From NCBI RefSeq assembly GCF_036802865.1, contig NZ_DAIRVK010000001.1, positions 310,001 to 374,000 of the forward strand: DNA of 64,000 bases, written 5' to 3'. The translations under genes were made by a program, and so were the position numbers. Source of the DNA: Sulfurospirillum sp036802865. Lineage in GTDB: Bacteria > Campylobacterota > Campylobacteria > Campylobacterales > Sulfurospirillaceae. The notes beneath the pieces are model-generated. The model searched no databases, was not told where the DNA came from, and saw only the letters and a program-made list of their open reading frames with translations. Position 1 is the stretch's first letter. Each line of letters opens with the position of its first letter. Shown here one piece after another: positions 9,414 to 16,291 of the stretch.

Positions 9414-9775
9414 TGGCGCATTTGTACATTTTTGGAACAATCTTTTTTACGGTTTATGGGCAATTGGTTATTAAATGGCGTATCCCTTTTCATGGGCATT
9501 TACCCGACCTTGGTACTGAAAAAATCATTTTTTTGCTCAAGCTCTTTTTAGACCCATTTATTTTAAGCGGATTTGTTTCTGCTTTTGTAGCCTCGTTGTG
9601 TTGGATGGCGGCAATGACAAAGTTTGAATTAAGTTATGCGTACCCTTTTATGGGGCTCACATTTGTTGTTGTATTTGTTTCATCGGTTTTCTTATTTAAC
9701 GAAAGTGTTACACTTTATAAAGTTCTAGGTTTAGCACTTATTGTGTTAGGTATTTTCATATCAAGTCGAGCATAA
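9413..9775 (+). CDS. SMR/EamA-type small membrane transporter, ArnE-like
   Basis: A protein of about 120 residues with four hydrophobic segments in the EmrE/ArnE pattern (FGTIFFTVYGQLVIKW, a middle pair, and LGLALIVLGIFISS). The ATG at 9413 overlaps the preceding TAA and has GGAG 9 bases upstream, so I prefer it to an ATG 15 bases earlier. ArnE/ArnF move undecaprenyl-phosphate-linked aminoarabinose across the inner membrane. By position after GtrB-like, aminotransferase and GT-C-like genes, a lipid-linked sugar flippase is the best guess. It is last in the unit, at a strong hairpin. Confidence 0.75.
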   Translation: MAHLYIFGTIFFTVYGQLVIKWRIPFHGHLPDLGTEKIIFLLKLFLDPFILSGFVSAFVASLCWMAAMTKFELSYAYPFMGLTFVVVFVSSVFLFNESVTLYKVLGLALIVLGIFISSRA

Positions 9776-9797
9776 GAGGTGAAGGTTCACCTCTTAT
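9772..9797. terminator. Hairpin closing the flagellar/glycan unit
   Basis: A perfect 12-bp stem (ATAAGAGGTGAA and its complement) with a 2-base loop, overlapping the stop codon of the SMR gene and followed by TTTTGCTGGTTTT. This is a good intrinsic terminator for the long unit that begins upstream of the window with flhF. Confidence 0.8.
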
Positions 9798-9945
9798 TTT
9801 GCTGGTTTTATTGTAATTCATTCTTCTGAGATTTTCTATCTTTTTTAGTATCAAAACTACACCTTTCATGGGCATTAAACGTTAACGCTATCTTAAGTCC
9901 CCTTTGGGTAAAATAGAGAACTTTTTGATGTAAAGGATATTCAAT

Positions 9946-10875
9946 ATGAGAGGCTATAAAGTCTTTGCAGGAACGGCAAATCCAGAGTTTGCAAAACGAG
10001 TGGCAAAACATCTTTCTCTCCCTCTTTCGGCAGCTGAGATTAAGACCTTTAGCGATGGTGAGATCAGTGTTCAAATCAGTGAGAGTGTACGTGGAAAAGA
10101 TGTTTTTATCATCCAGTCAACGTGTGCACCTGCTAATGTTAACTTGATGGAGCTCTTAATTTTAACAGATGCACTAAGACGCAGTTCAGCTAATAGCATC
10201 ACGGCTATTATGCCTTATTTTGGTTATGCGCGACAAGACAGAAAAGCGGCACCTCGTGTTCCGATTACGGCAAAACTCGTAGCCAATATGATCCAAACAG
10301 CGGGAATTGACCGTGTTGTTACGATCGATCTTCATGCAGGACAAATTCAAGGTTTCTTTGACATCCCTGTTGATAACTTGTATGGTTCTATCATCTTCAA
10401 TGATTACGTAAAAGCTAAAAACCTTAAAAACCCAATTATTGCAAGTCCCGATATCGGTGGTGTTGCACGCGCTCGTAGTTTTGCAAAATTACTTGGCGTT
10501 GACATGGTTATCGTCGATAAGCGTCGCGAAAAAGCGAACGAGTCTGAAGTGATGAATATCATTGGTGATGTTACAGGCAAAGATGTTATCTTAGTCGATG
10601 ATATGATTGATACAGCAGGAACGATTGTCAAAGCGGCTGAAGTACTCAAAAAAAGAGGTGCAACCAGCGTTATGGCATGTTGTACGCACGCAGTTCTCAG
10701 TGGTCCAGCGTATGAGCGCATTGCTAAAGGTGAGTTGGATGAGCTTGTTGTGACTGACACTATCCCTCTTAAAGAGACCAATGAAAAGATTAAAGTTTTA
10801 AGCGTTGCTCCTGTTTTTGCAGAAGTCATTCGTCGTGTGTATCACAATGAAAGTGTAAATGGACTTTTTGTTTAA
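9946..10875 (+). CDS. prs: Ribose-phosphate pyrophosphokinase (PRPP synthetase)
   Basis: A 309-residue enzyme making PRPP from ribose 5-phosphate and ATP for nucleotide, histidine and tryptophan synthesis. Visible motifs are FSDGEISVQISESVRG, YFGYARQDRKAAPR, the TIDLHAGQIQGFFDIPVDNL metal/ATP site, and the PRPP-binding loop VDDMIDTAGT. Length and motifs match class I bacterial enzymes. Its TAA overlaps the lepA ATG by one base. Upstream is a 170-bp gap after the previous terminator, with a plausible -10 (TAAAAT) about 40 bases before the start. Confidence 0.97.
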   Translation: MRGYKVFAGTANPEFAKRVAKHLSLPLSAAEIKTFSDGEISVQISESVRGKDVFIIQSTCAPANVNLMELLILTDALRRSSANSITAIMPYFGYARQDRKAAPRVPITAKLVANMIQTAGIDRVVTIDLHAGQIQGFFDIPVDNLYGSIIFNDYVKAKNLKNPIIASPDIGGVARARSFAKLLGVDMVIVDKRREKANESEVMNIIGDVTGKDVILVDDMIDTAGTIVKAAEVLKKRGATSVMACCTHAVLSGPAYERIAKGELDELVVTDTIPLKETNEKIKVLSVAPVFAEVIRRVYHNESVNGLFV

Positions 10876-12668
10876 TGCAGAAAAATATTCGTAACTTCTC
10901 AATTATTGCTCATATTGACCATGGTAAAAGTACCTTAGCGGATCGTCTTATTCAAGAGTGTGGGGCGGTAAGTGCGCGCGAGATGACCACTCAAATGATG
11001 GACACCATGGACATCGAAAAAGAGCGTGGCATTACCATTAAAGCTCAAAGTGTACGTTTGACGTATGTTAAAGATGGGCAACCTTATATTCTTAACCTGA
11101 TTGATACTCCTGGTCACGTTGATTTCTCGTATGAAGTGAGCCGTTCTTTGGCTTCGAGTGATGGAGCACTTTTAGTTGTTGATGCCTCACAAGGTGTTGA
11201 AGCACAAACCATTGCAAATGTTTATATTGCTTTGGAAAATAACTTAGAAATTATTCCTGTTCTCAACAAAATTGACCTCCCTGCGGCTGATCCTGAGCGT
11301 GTAAAAGATGAAATCGAACATACCATTGGACTTGATTGTTCTGAAGCTTTGAGCGTGAGTGCAAAAAGTGGTATTGGTATCAGAGAACTTCTTGATACGC
11401 TCGTTGACAAAATCCCTGCTCCTACAGGCGATGAAGATGCCCCGACAAAAGCACTTATTTACGATAGCTGGTTTGACAACTATCTAGGCGCTCTTGCGTT
11501 GGTTCGTGTTTACGATGGCTCGATCAAAAAAGGGCAAGAAGTTTACGTTATGGGTACAGGAAAAAAACATGAAGTCTTGAACCTTATGTATCCGCATCCA
11601 CTTGTTCTTGAAAAAACACCGATGATTAAGACAGGTGAAGTGGGCATTGTCGTACTTGGTCTTAAAAACGTAGGCGATGTTAAAGTGGGCGATACCATTA
11701 CGGATTTTCGTAATAAAACGAAAGAGCCTATTCCTGGTTTTAAAGAGGTTAAACAGTTTGTTTTTGCGGGACTTTACCCGATTGAAACCGATAAATTTGA
11801 AGAACTTAGAGACGCGCTTGATAAGCTTAAACTCAATGACTCAAGCATTTCGTATGAGCCTGAAACTTCCGCCGCACTTGGCTTTGGCTTTAGGGTTGGT
11901 TTCTTAGGTTTACTTCACATGGAAGTTATCAAAGAGCGTTTAGAGAGAGAATTTGACCTTGATCTCATCGCCACAGCACCAACAGTAACCTATAAAGTTA
12001 AAACGACTAAAGGAACGGTGCTTGATATTCAAAACCCAAGTCAACTTCCTCCAGTGAATGAATTTGAAGAGATTCAAGAGCCTTATGTCAAAGCAACTGT
12101 TTTAACACCAACCGAATTTTTAGGCAATATCATCATTTTGATGAATAACAAACGTGGTATGCAAAAGAAAATGGACTACCTTAGTCCTGAGCGTGTACTT
12201 TTGGAGTATGAAATTCCACTTAATGAAATCGTGATGGATTTTTACGACAAACTTAAATCGGTCAGCAAAGGGTATGCAAGCTTTGATTACGAGCCGATTG
12301 GGTATCAAGTGGGTGATTTGGTCAAGCTTGATCTTTTGGTTGCAGGTGAGCCTGTGGATGCACTATCCATCATCGTTCCAAGAGTCAGTGCGCAAACTAG
12401 AGGGCGTGACTTTGTTAAAGCGATGAAAGAGATCGTTCCTCGTCAGCTTTTTGAAGTGGCGATTCAAGCAAGCATCGGCACGAAAGTTATCGCACGTGAA
12501 ACGGTCAAATCTATGGGTAAAAACGTGACAGCAAAATGTTACGGTGGTGACATTACCCGTAAACGAAAACTCCTCGACAAACAAAAAGAGGGTAAGAAAC
12601 GTATGAAATCCATCGGTAAAGTTCAATTACCGCAAGAGGCGTTTCTCACCATTCTCAAAATCGACTAA
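10875..12668 (+). CDS. lepA: Elongation factor 4 (LepA), ribosome back-translocase
   Basis: A 597-residue translational GTPase. G1 is AHIDHGKST, G3 is DTPGHVDF, and G4 is NKIDL. Then come EF-G-like domains II, III and V, and the LepA-specific C-terminal domain ending in AKCYGGDITRKRKLLDKQKEGKKRMK. Full length for the family. EF4 acts on stalled or mistranslocated ribosomes. Coupled to prs by a TAATG overlap. Confidence 0.98.
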   Translation: MQKNIRNFSIIAHIDHGKSTLADRLIQECGAVSAREMTTQMMDTMDIEKERGITIKAQSVRLTYVKDGQPYILNLIDTPGHVDFSYEVSRSLASSDGALLVVDASQGVEAQTIANVYIALENNLEIIPVLNKIDLPAADPERVKDEIEHTIGLDCSEALSVSAKSGIGIRELLDTLVDKIPAPTGDEDAPTKALIYDSWFDNYLGALALVRVYDGSIKKGQEVYVMGTGKKHEVLNLMYPHPLVLEKTPMIKTGEVGIVVLGLKNVGDVKVGDTITDFRNKTKEPIPGFKEVKQFVFAGLYPIETDKFEELRDALDKLKLNDSSISYEPETSAALGFGFRVGFLGLLHMEVIKERLEREFDLDLIATAPTVTYKVKTTKGTVLDIQNPSQLPPVNEFEEIQEPYVKATVLTPTEFLGNIIILMNNKRGMQKKMDYLSPERVLLEYEIPLNEIVMDFYDKLKSVSKGYASFDYEPIGYQVGDLVKLDLLVAGEPVDALSIIVPRVSAQTRGRDFVKAMKEIVPRQLFEVAIQASIGTKVIARETVKSMGKNVTAKCYGGDITRKRKLLDKQKEGKKRMKSIGKVQLPQEAFLTILKID

Positions 12669-12672
12669 AACC

Positions 12673-13245
12673 TTGCGTTGCCATCTCTGCCTTAGGCTTA
12701 GTTGGCAACCCCTTTGTAAGAATTGCTTACAAACGATTTTAGCTCCAACACCTGCTTTTAGAGTGTTGGAGAGTGGGCTTAAAGTCTACTCGTTTTACAA
12801 CTACACAGACATTGCTCCTTTGCTTCACACTAAACATACTTACATAGGTGCTAAAATATTTGCACAACTAGGAAAGCACACCTTCTTTGAATTTTTAAAA
12901 ACGTTTGAGTTTCCTGCGGGTATTTTTGCGATTCCCATCGACGACCATGTTAGACATGGGTATTCACACAGCGCGATTTTAGCTAAAGCAACCAAACCTT
13001 TTTTAATGCCACTCTACGGAAGTTTAAGAGCAAAAAATCATGAGAGTTATTCTGGAAAAAGTAAAACCTTTAGGCAAGCCAATAAACGTGATTTCATCTT
13101 TACATGTAAAGATGAAATAGATGTTATTTTGATTGATGATATTGTGACTACAGGAAGCACTTTGGAAGAGGCATATGAGACACTAAAAAAGCATGGAGTC
13201 AACGTACTTTTTGCGCTTGTATTAGCGGATGCAAAAGAAAATTAA
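12673..13245 (+). CDS. comF: ComF-family phosphoribosyltransferase-like protein
   Basis: A protein of about 190 residues with an N-terminal zinc-finger-like pair (CHLC and CKNC) and a C-terminal PRTase motif VILIDDIVTTGSTLEEA. ComF proteins are needed for DNA uptake in transformable bacteria. The start is uncertain: a TTG at 12673, 4 bases after lepA, is needed to keep the first cysteine pair. A 28-bp perfect palindrome lies inside the gene, and the last codons (ADAKEN) recur just before gyrA; both are listed separately. Confidence 0.85.
   Translation: MRCHLCLRLSWQPLCKNCLQTILAPTPAFRVLESGLKVYSFYNYTDIAPLLHTKHTYIGAKIFAQLGKHTFFEFLKTFEFPAGIFAIPIDDHVRHGYSHSAILAKATKPFLMPLYGSLRAKNHESYSGKSKTFRQANKRDFIFTCKDEIDVILIDDIVTTGSTLEEAYETLKKHGVNVLFALVLADAKEN
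13091..13118. repeat. 28-bp perfect palindrome inside comF
   Basis: The core TTTACATGTAAA at 13099-13110 is extended symmetrically to a 28-bp perfect palindrome (ATTTCATC on the left, GATGAAAT on the right) within the coding sequence. It is the longest of the window's TTTACATGTAAA copies. It could form a hairpin in mRNA or a cruciform in DNA. Confidence 0.85.
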
Positions 13246-13246
13246 A
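13224..13246 (+). repeat. comF tail, copy 1 of a 23-bp near-duplicate
   Basis: Bases around the comF stop (AGCGGATGCAAAAGAAAAT...) match the segment at 16234-16256 in 20 of 23 positions. In this copy they encode the last residues ADAKEN and the stop. Confidence 0.75.
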
Positions 13247-13249
13247 CGT

Positions 13250-13768
13250 TTATGCTCTATCGCACGAAGGTGTATAGATAGGCGAGGTACTATTTTTTTC
13301 AACATGCAATTTAATCATAAGTAAAAAGACTTGGTATATATCTTTATCGTTATGTTTCGCAATTGTTTTTAATGTATCATCAATATTTTCAACCCTAATA
13401 TGGTTTTCCAAAAGATTTTGTTGGAGAAGAGAAACATCGCAGTTAAACAACAAGCAAAGTTCTCTAAACGTTTGATTTTTTGTGTTCTGCATCAGAAAGT
13501 CGATGTTGTCTTCATGGCGGATATGTTTGTTAGAAATGATAGCAATACATTCTTGTAGAAGTTTTCTAATAGAACATCTTCTCAGCCAAGTATGCACACC
13601 TAAAAGCACAAGAATCAAAAGTGCCGCTAGCTTATGTACGATGAGATTAGATGGTGTGAAATCTTTAAGTACAAAAATTATACCCGTGACATACAGCATT
13701 ATAAGCATCAAAATGATGGCTAGAATAATTGCTACTTTAAGAATGGTTTTATTAGATCGTGCAAACAC
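13250..13768 (-). CDS. Hypothetical two-helix membrane protein
   Basis: About 172 residues. Two hydrophobic helices lie near the N-terminus (VAIILAIILMLIMLYVTGII and KLAALLILVLLGVHTWL), followed by a long soluble region with no motif I recognise. The GTG at 13768 is preferred to a TTG 24 bases upstream because AAGGA precedes it at proper spacing. It points back towards comF, with the two 3' ends 4 bp apart, and lies in the block that separates comF from gyrA. Function unknown. Confidence 0.6.
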   Translation of the reverse strand: MFARSNKTILKVAIILAIILMLIMLYVTGIIFVLKDFTPSNLIVHKLAALLILVLLGVHTWLRRCSIRKLLQECIAIISNKHIRHEDNIDFLMQNTKNQTFRELCLLFNCDVSLLQQNLLENHIRVENIDDTLKTIAKHNDKDIYQVFLLMIKLHVEKNSTSPIYTPSCDRA

Positions 13769-13871
13769 AAAAGTTCCTTCAAAAGAAGTCAAATGACATA
13801 GAACGTTGTTTTGAACTTAAAAAAGTCAACGTCAATTAGGTTCTTTGTCATTTTATAGTAGCTAAAAAATC

Positions 13872-15173
13872 TTAAATATCTTCCGCCAACTCTTTTTCTT
13901 TACGAATTAAGTACCAGCCTAAAATGGCACCAAAGAAGAAAACTGCTATAACATAAAATCCTGCAGCATATTTACTGAAAAAGTTTGCAAGAATCGGGAT
14001 AAGAAAAGCGGTTAAAGCCCCCGTGATGGCATAAGAAATATTAAACGAAAAAGCGACTCCACTGTATCTTACTTTGGCAGGAAATGCTCGTACCATGTAA
14101 TACGGGAACGCCCCTACAATGCCAACACTAAACCCAGCGATAGGATAAGTAATGTATAAGATATTTCCACCAAGCGATAGCGAGAAGAAAAATGTTGTAA
14201 TTGCAAAAGTTGCAAATAAACAGCCGATTGCGATCACTTTACCAACAGAAAATTTATCTGCAAGATAGCCGTAAATAACTGCTCCAATTGCTAAACAAGC
14301 GGTTGCAAGAAGTCTTGATACGGAAACATCTATCTCTGAGAAGCCAAACTGTCCTTGTAAATAAACATGTGAAGTGACAATGACAACCATAATGCCTGCG
14401 GATAAGATCCACGTCAGCAATATAGAGATAATTATTTGAGGTAAATGGTTAGATAAAACATCCCAAACGGGTAATTTTTTTGAACTCTCCACTTTGGCTC
14501 GTTTTTGCATTTCCAAAAAAATAGGGGTCTCTTTGAGCCAACGTCTAAGGTACATCGCAATAAATCCAAAAATTCCGCCTACGATAAACGGGACTCTCCA
14601 TGCCCAACTGTGCATCTCTTCTGCGTTGAAGTTACTTTGCATAATGATAGAGATGAGCGAACCAAGCAAGATACCAAGGGTAAGTCCTGATGTGAGTGTC
14701 CCACATGCAAGACCTACTTTGTCTTTGGGAACGTGTTCGGCTACAAATGTCCAAGCTCCAGGAATTTCTCCACCAACGGCAAGACCTTGACAGACGCGAA
14801 GAAGTAAAAGTAAAACAGGTGCAAAATAACCAGCACTTACATAGGTTGGTAAACAACCAATCAGGAGTGTGGGTACTGCCATAAGAAGAATGCTAAGCGT
14901 AAACATACGTTTTCTACCAAACAAGTCACCAAAATGTGCCATGACAATCCCACCAAATGGACGTGCAAGATAGCCAGCGGCAAAGATGCCAAAGGTTTGA
15001 AGTTGACTAAGCCATATAGGCATATCGGCAGGGAAAAATAAGCCTCCAAGCACTTTTGAAAAAAAGACAAAAATTATGAAGTCATAAAATTCTAGCGCAC
15101 CACCAAAAGCGGAGAGTGAAAGTGTTTTGTAGTCCTGAGAATTGAGCATTTGTGTCGTGCGTTGATGTGACAT
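13872..15173 (-). CDS. MFS transporter, metabolite:H+ symporter (MHS) type
   Basis: A 433-residue, twelve-helix transporter. Features typical of the MHS/ProP/ShiA subfamily are GGALEFYDFIIFVFFSKVLGG at the start, the DLFGRKRM loop after helix 2, RVCQGLAVGGEIPGAWTFVAEH in helices 4-5, and the W-WRVPF segment. Substrates of relatives include dicarboxylates, shikimate, proline and betaine; none can be chosen here. It is a single-gene unit within the block between comF and gyrA, with AAGGA upstream of the ATG. Confidence 0.88.
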   Translation of the reverse strand: MSHQRTTQMLNSQDYKTLSLSAFGGALEFYDFIIFVFFSKVLGGLFFPADMPIWLSQLQTFGIFAAGYLARPFGGIVMAHFGDLFGRKRMFTLSILLMAVPTLLIGCLPTYVSAGYFAPVLLLLLRVCQGLAVGGEIPGAWTFVAEHVPKDKVGLACGTLTSGLTLGILLGSLISIIMQSNFNAEEMHSWAWRVPFIVGGIFGFIAMYLRRWLKETPIFLEMQKRAKVESSKKLPVWDVLSNHLPQIIISILLTWILSAGIMVVIVTSHVYLQGQFGFSEIDVSVSRLLATACLAIGAVIYGYLADKFSVGKVIAIGCLFATFAITTFFFSLSLGGNILYITYPIAGFSVGIVGAFPYYMVRAFPAKVRYSGVAFSFNISYAITGALTAFLIPILANFFSKYAAGFYVIAVFFFGAILGWYLIRKEKELAEDI

Positions 15174-15271
15174 CTACCATTCCTTATTTATAAAGCTTGA
15201 AGTATAACAAAAATTTGTGTGACCCCGTAGCTTTTTCATGTCAAAATTGTTTATAAAATAATCAGAAGTTT

Positions 15272-15302
15272 AAAAAGGGTCAGGGCTAAACTTTTAACTT
15301 TT
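15272..15302 (+). repeat. Left inverted repeat of the RAYT element
   Basis: Contains GGGTCAGGGCTAAAC followed by TTTTAACTTTT. Its reverse complement occurs at 16191-16221 with a single mismatch, 139 bp upstream of the transposase start. Confidence 0.9.
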
Positions 15303-15338
15303 TGCTATAATTTTCATTAAATTTCTTTCAAAAGTCAA

Positions 15339-15400
15339 GTTTGCAAAAGAGAAAGCAAAGGACAAAGGTTGCTCTGGCAGGTTGCCGAAGAGCAGCAAAC
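15339..15400 (+). other. Structured leader upstream of the RAYT gene (candidate RNA element)
   Basis: A nested foldable segment. GTTTGC (15339-15344) pairs with GCAAAC (15395-15400). TGCTCT (15370-15375) pairs with AGAGCA (15389-15394). GGCA (15376-15379) pairs with TGCC (15383-15386) around a GGT loop. The GGCAGGTTGCCGA part resembles the 3' half of c-di-GMP-I (GEMM) riboswitches, but the GEMM 5' half is not convincing. It could instead be a hairpin recognised by the transposase. Confidence 0.35.
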
Positions 15401-15441
15401 GTACTAAGAGTTATGCAAGAATATTATAAAAAGAGGTATGC

Positions 15442-16239
15442 ATGCCAAGAAGATTGCGTATTGAGAGTTGTGGTTACCATCATATTTACAACCTAGGTGT
15501 CAACAAAAGCAATGTATTTACAGATGAAAGAGACAAAGCAAAGTTTATAGAGCTAGTGGCAACAATTTCCAAAGAGTTCAAGTTCAATATTCATGCCTTT
15601 TGCTTGATGGATAACCACTATCACATTTTAGTACAAAATACGTATGAAAATCTCTCTTCAGGTATGCGACAACTTAATGCGCAATATGCAAGTTATTTTA
15701 ATAGACGTCACGCAAGAGTAGGGCATTTATGGCAAGGTCGCTACAAGTCGTGGTATGTATTAGATGACAAATATCTTTTTACACTCTTTAAATACATTGA
15801 GTCCAATCCAATAAAAGCAAAAATAACTCATACAATAGGTGAGTATAGGTACAGCGCTACCTATAGTATCTTTATAGATGCTGTACCGCCTTTTTTGCAA
15901 AATTCATTTGTGCTTCGGGAGTATAATACCAAAGAGTTATTTGATCTTTTGAGTATCCCAATGAGTCAAAAAGAAGCCAAAAGTATAGAAGCATTGCATA
16001 AAACAAGATATAAAGAACTTGATGGAAAAATAGAAGCTATACAAAAAAGTGATATAGCAAATTATTTTTTACATGTTAAGACAAAACAGGAGCGCAATGA
16101 GGCAATACAAGTTGCGTATAAGAATGGGCACAGTAAAAGTGATATTGCACGATACCTTTCTTTGAGTGTGGCAGGTGTGAGTAAAATCCTAAAAGTTAAA
16201 AGTTTAGCCCTGACCCCTTTTGTAGGGAGACTAAGCTGA
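15442..16239 (+). CDS. REP-associated tyrosine transposase (RAYT, Y1_Tnp)
   Basis: A 265-residue protein of the Y1/IS200-like transposase group. The N-terminal domain starts PRRLRIESCGYHHIYNLG and contains the metal-binding HUH-type motif FCLMDNHYHILVQ. RHARVGHLWQGRYKSW and the catalytic-tyrosine region LFTLFKYIESNPI follow. The C-terminal 40 residues look like a helix-turn-helix (GHSKSDIARYLSLSVAGVSKI). The final residues KSLALTPF are encoded by the right inverted repeat. RAYTs cut and join single-stranded DNA at hairpins. AAAGAGG lies before the ATG. Confidence 0.9.
   Translation: MPRRLRIESCGYHHIYNLGVNKSNVFTDERDKAKFIELVATISKEFKFNIHAFCLMDNHYHILVQNTYENLSSGMRQLNAQYASYFNRRHARVGHLWQGRYKSWYVLDDKYLFTLFKYIESNPIKAKITHTIGEYRYSATYSIFIDAVPPFLQNSFVLREYNTKELFDLLSIPMSQKEAKSIEALHKTRYKELDGKIEAIQKSDIANYFLHVKTKQERNEAIQVAYKNGHSKSDIARYLSLSVAGVSKILKVKSLALTPFVGRLS
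16191..16221 (-). repeat. Right inverted repeat of the RAYT element
   Basis: Reads AAAGTTTAGCCCTGACCCC in its central part; 30 of 31 positions are complementary to 15272-15302. It overlaps the last codons of the transposase and is followed directly by GTAG. Confidence 0.9.
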
Positions 16240-16256
16240 TGCAAAAGAAAACTCAA
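16234..16256 (+). repeat. Relict comF tail before gyrA, copy 2
   Basis: AGCTGATGCAAAAGAAAAC... matches the comF 3' end in 20 of 23 positions and, in frame, would also read ADAKEN. It directly precedes the TATAAT at 16258-16263 that probably belongs to gyrA. It suggests comF once ended here. Confidence 0.7.
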
Positions 16257-16291
16257 GTATAATAAAATAATTTACATTGCAAGGTTAATGA

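Larger units (their letters stand above)
15272..16239 (+). mobile_element. IS200-like/RAYT element with 31-bp inverted ends
   Basis: The unit consists of a left arm at 15272-15302, a 5' leader with strong secondary structure, the transposase gene, and a right arm at 16191-16221 that lies inside the 3' end of the gene. The arms match in 30 of 31 positions. Whether it still moves is unknown. Only the gene end (16239) extends beyond the right arm. Confidence 0.75.

Noticed and set aside
10404..10829. 141-residue antisense frame inside prs
   Set aside because: Shadow of prs; Ser/Thr/Ile-rich with no family features.
14494..14790. Plus-strand frame of 98 residues over the MFS gene
   Set aside because: Antisense to a clear MFS gene and without ribosome site or motif.
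15339..15400. Confident c-di-GMP-I riboswitch call
   Set aside because: Only the 3' GGTTGCCG part is similar; the conserved 5' half and the tetraloop-receptor parts are not evident, so it is kept as a candidate structure only.
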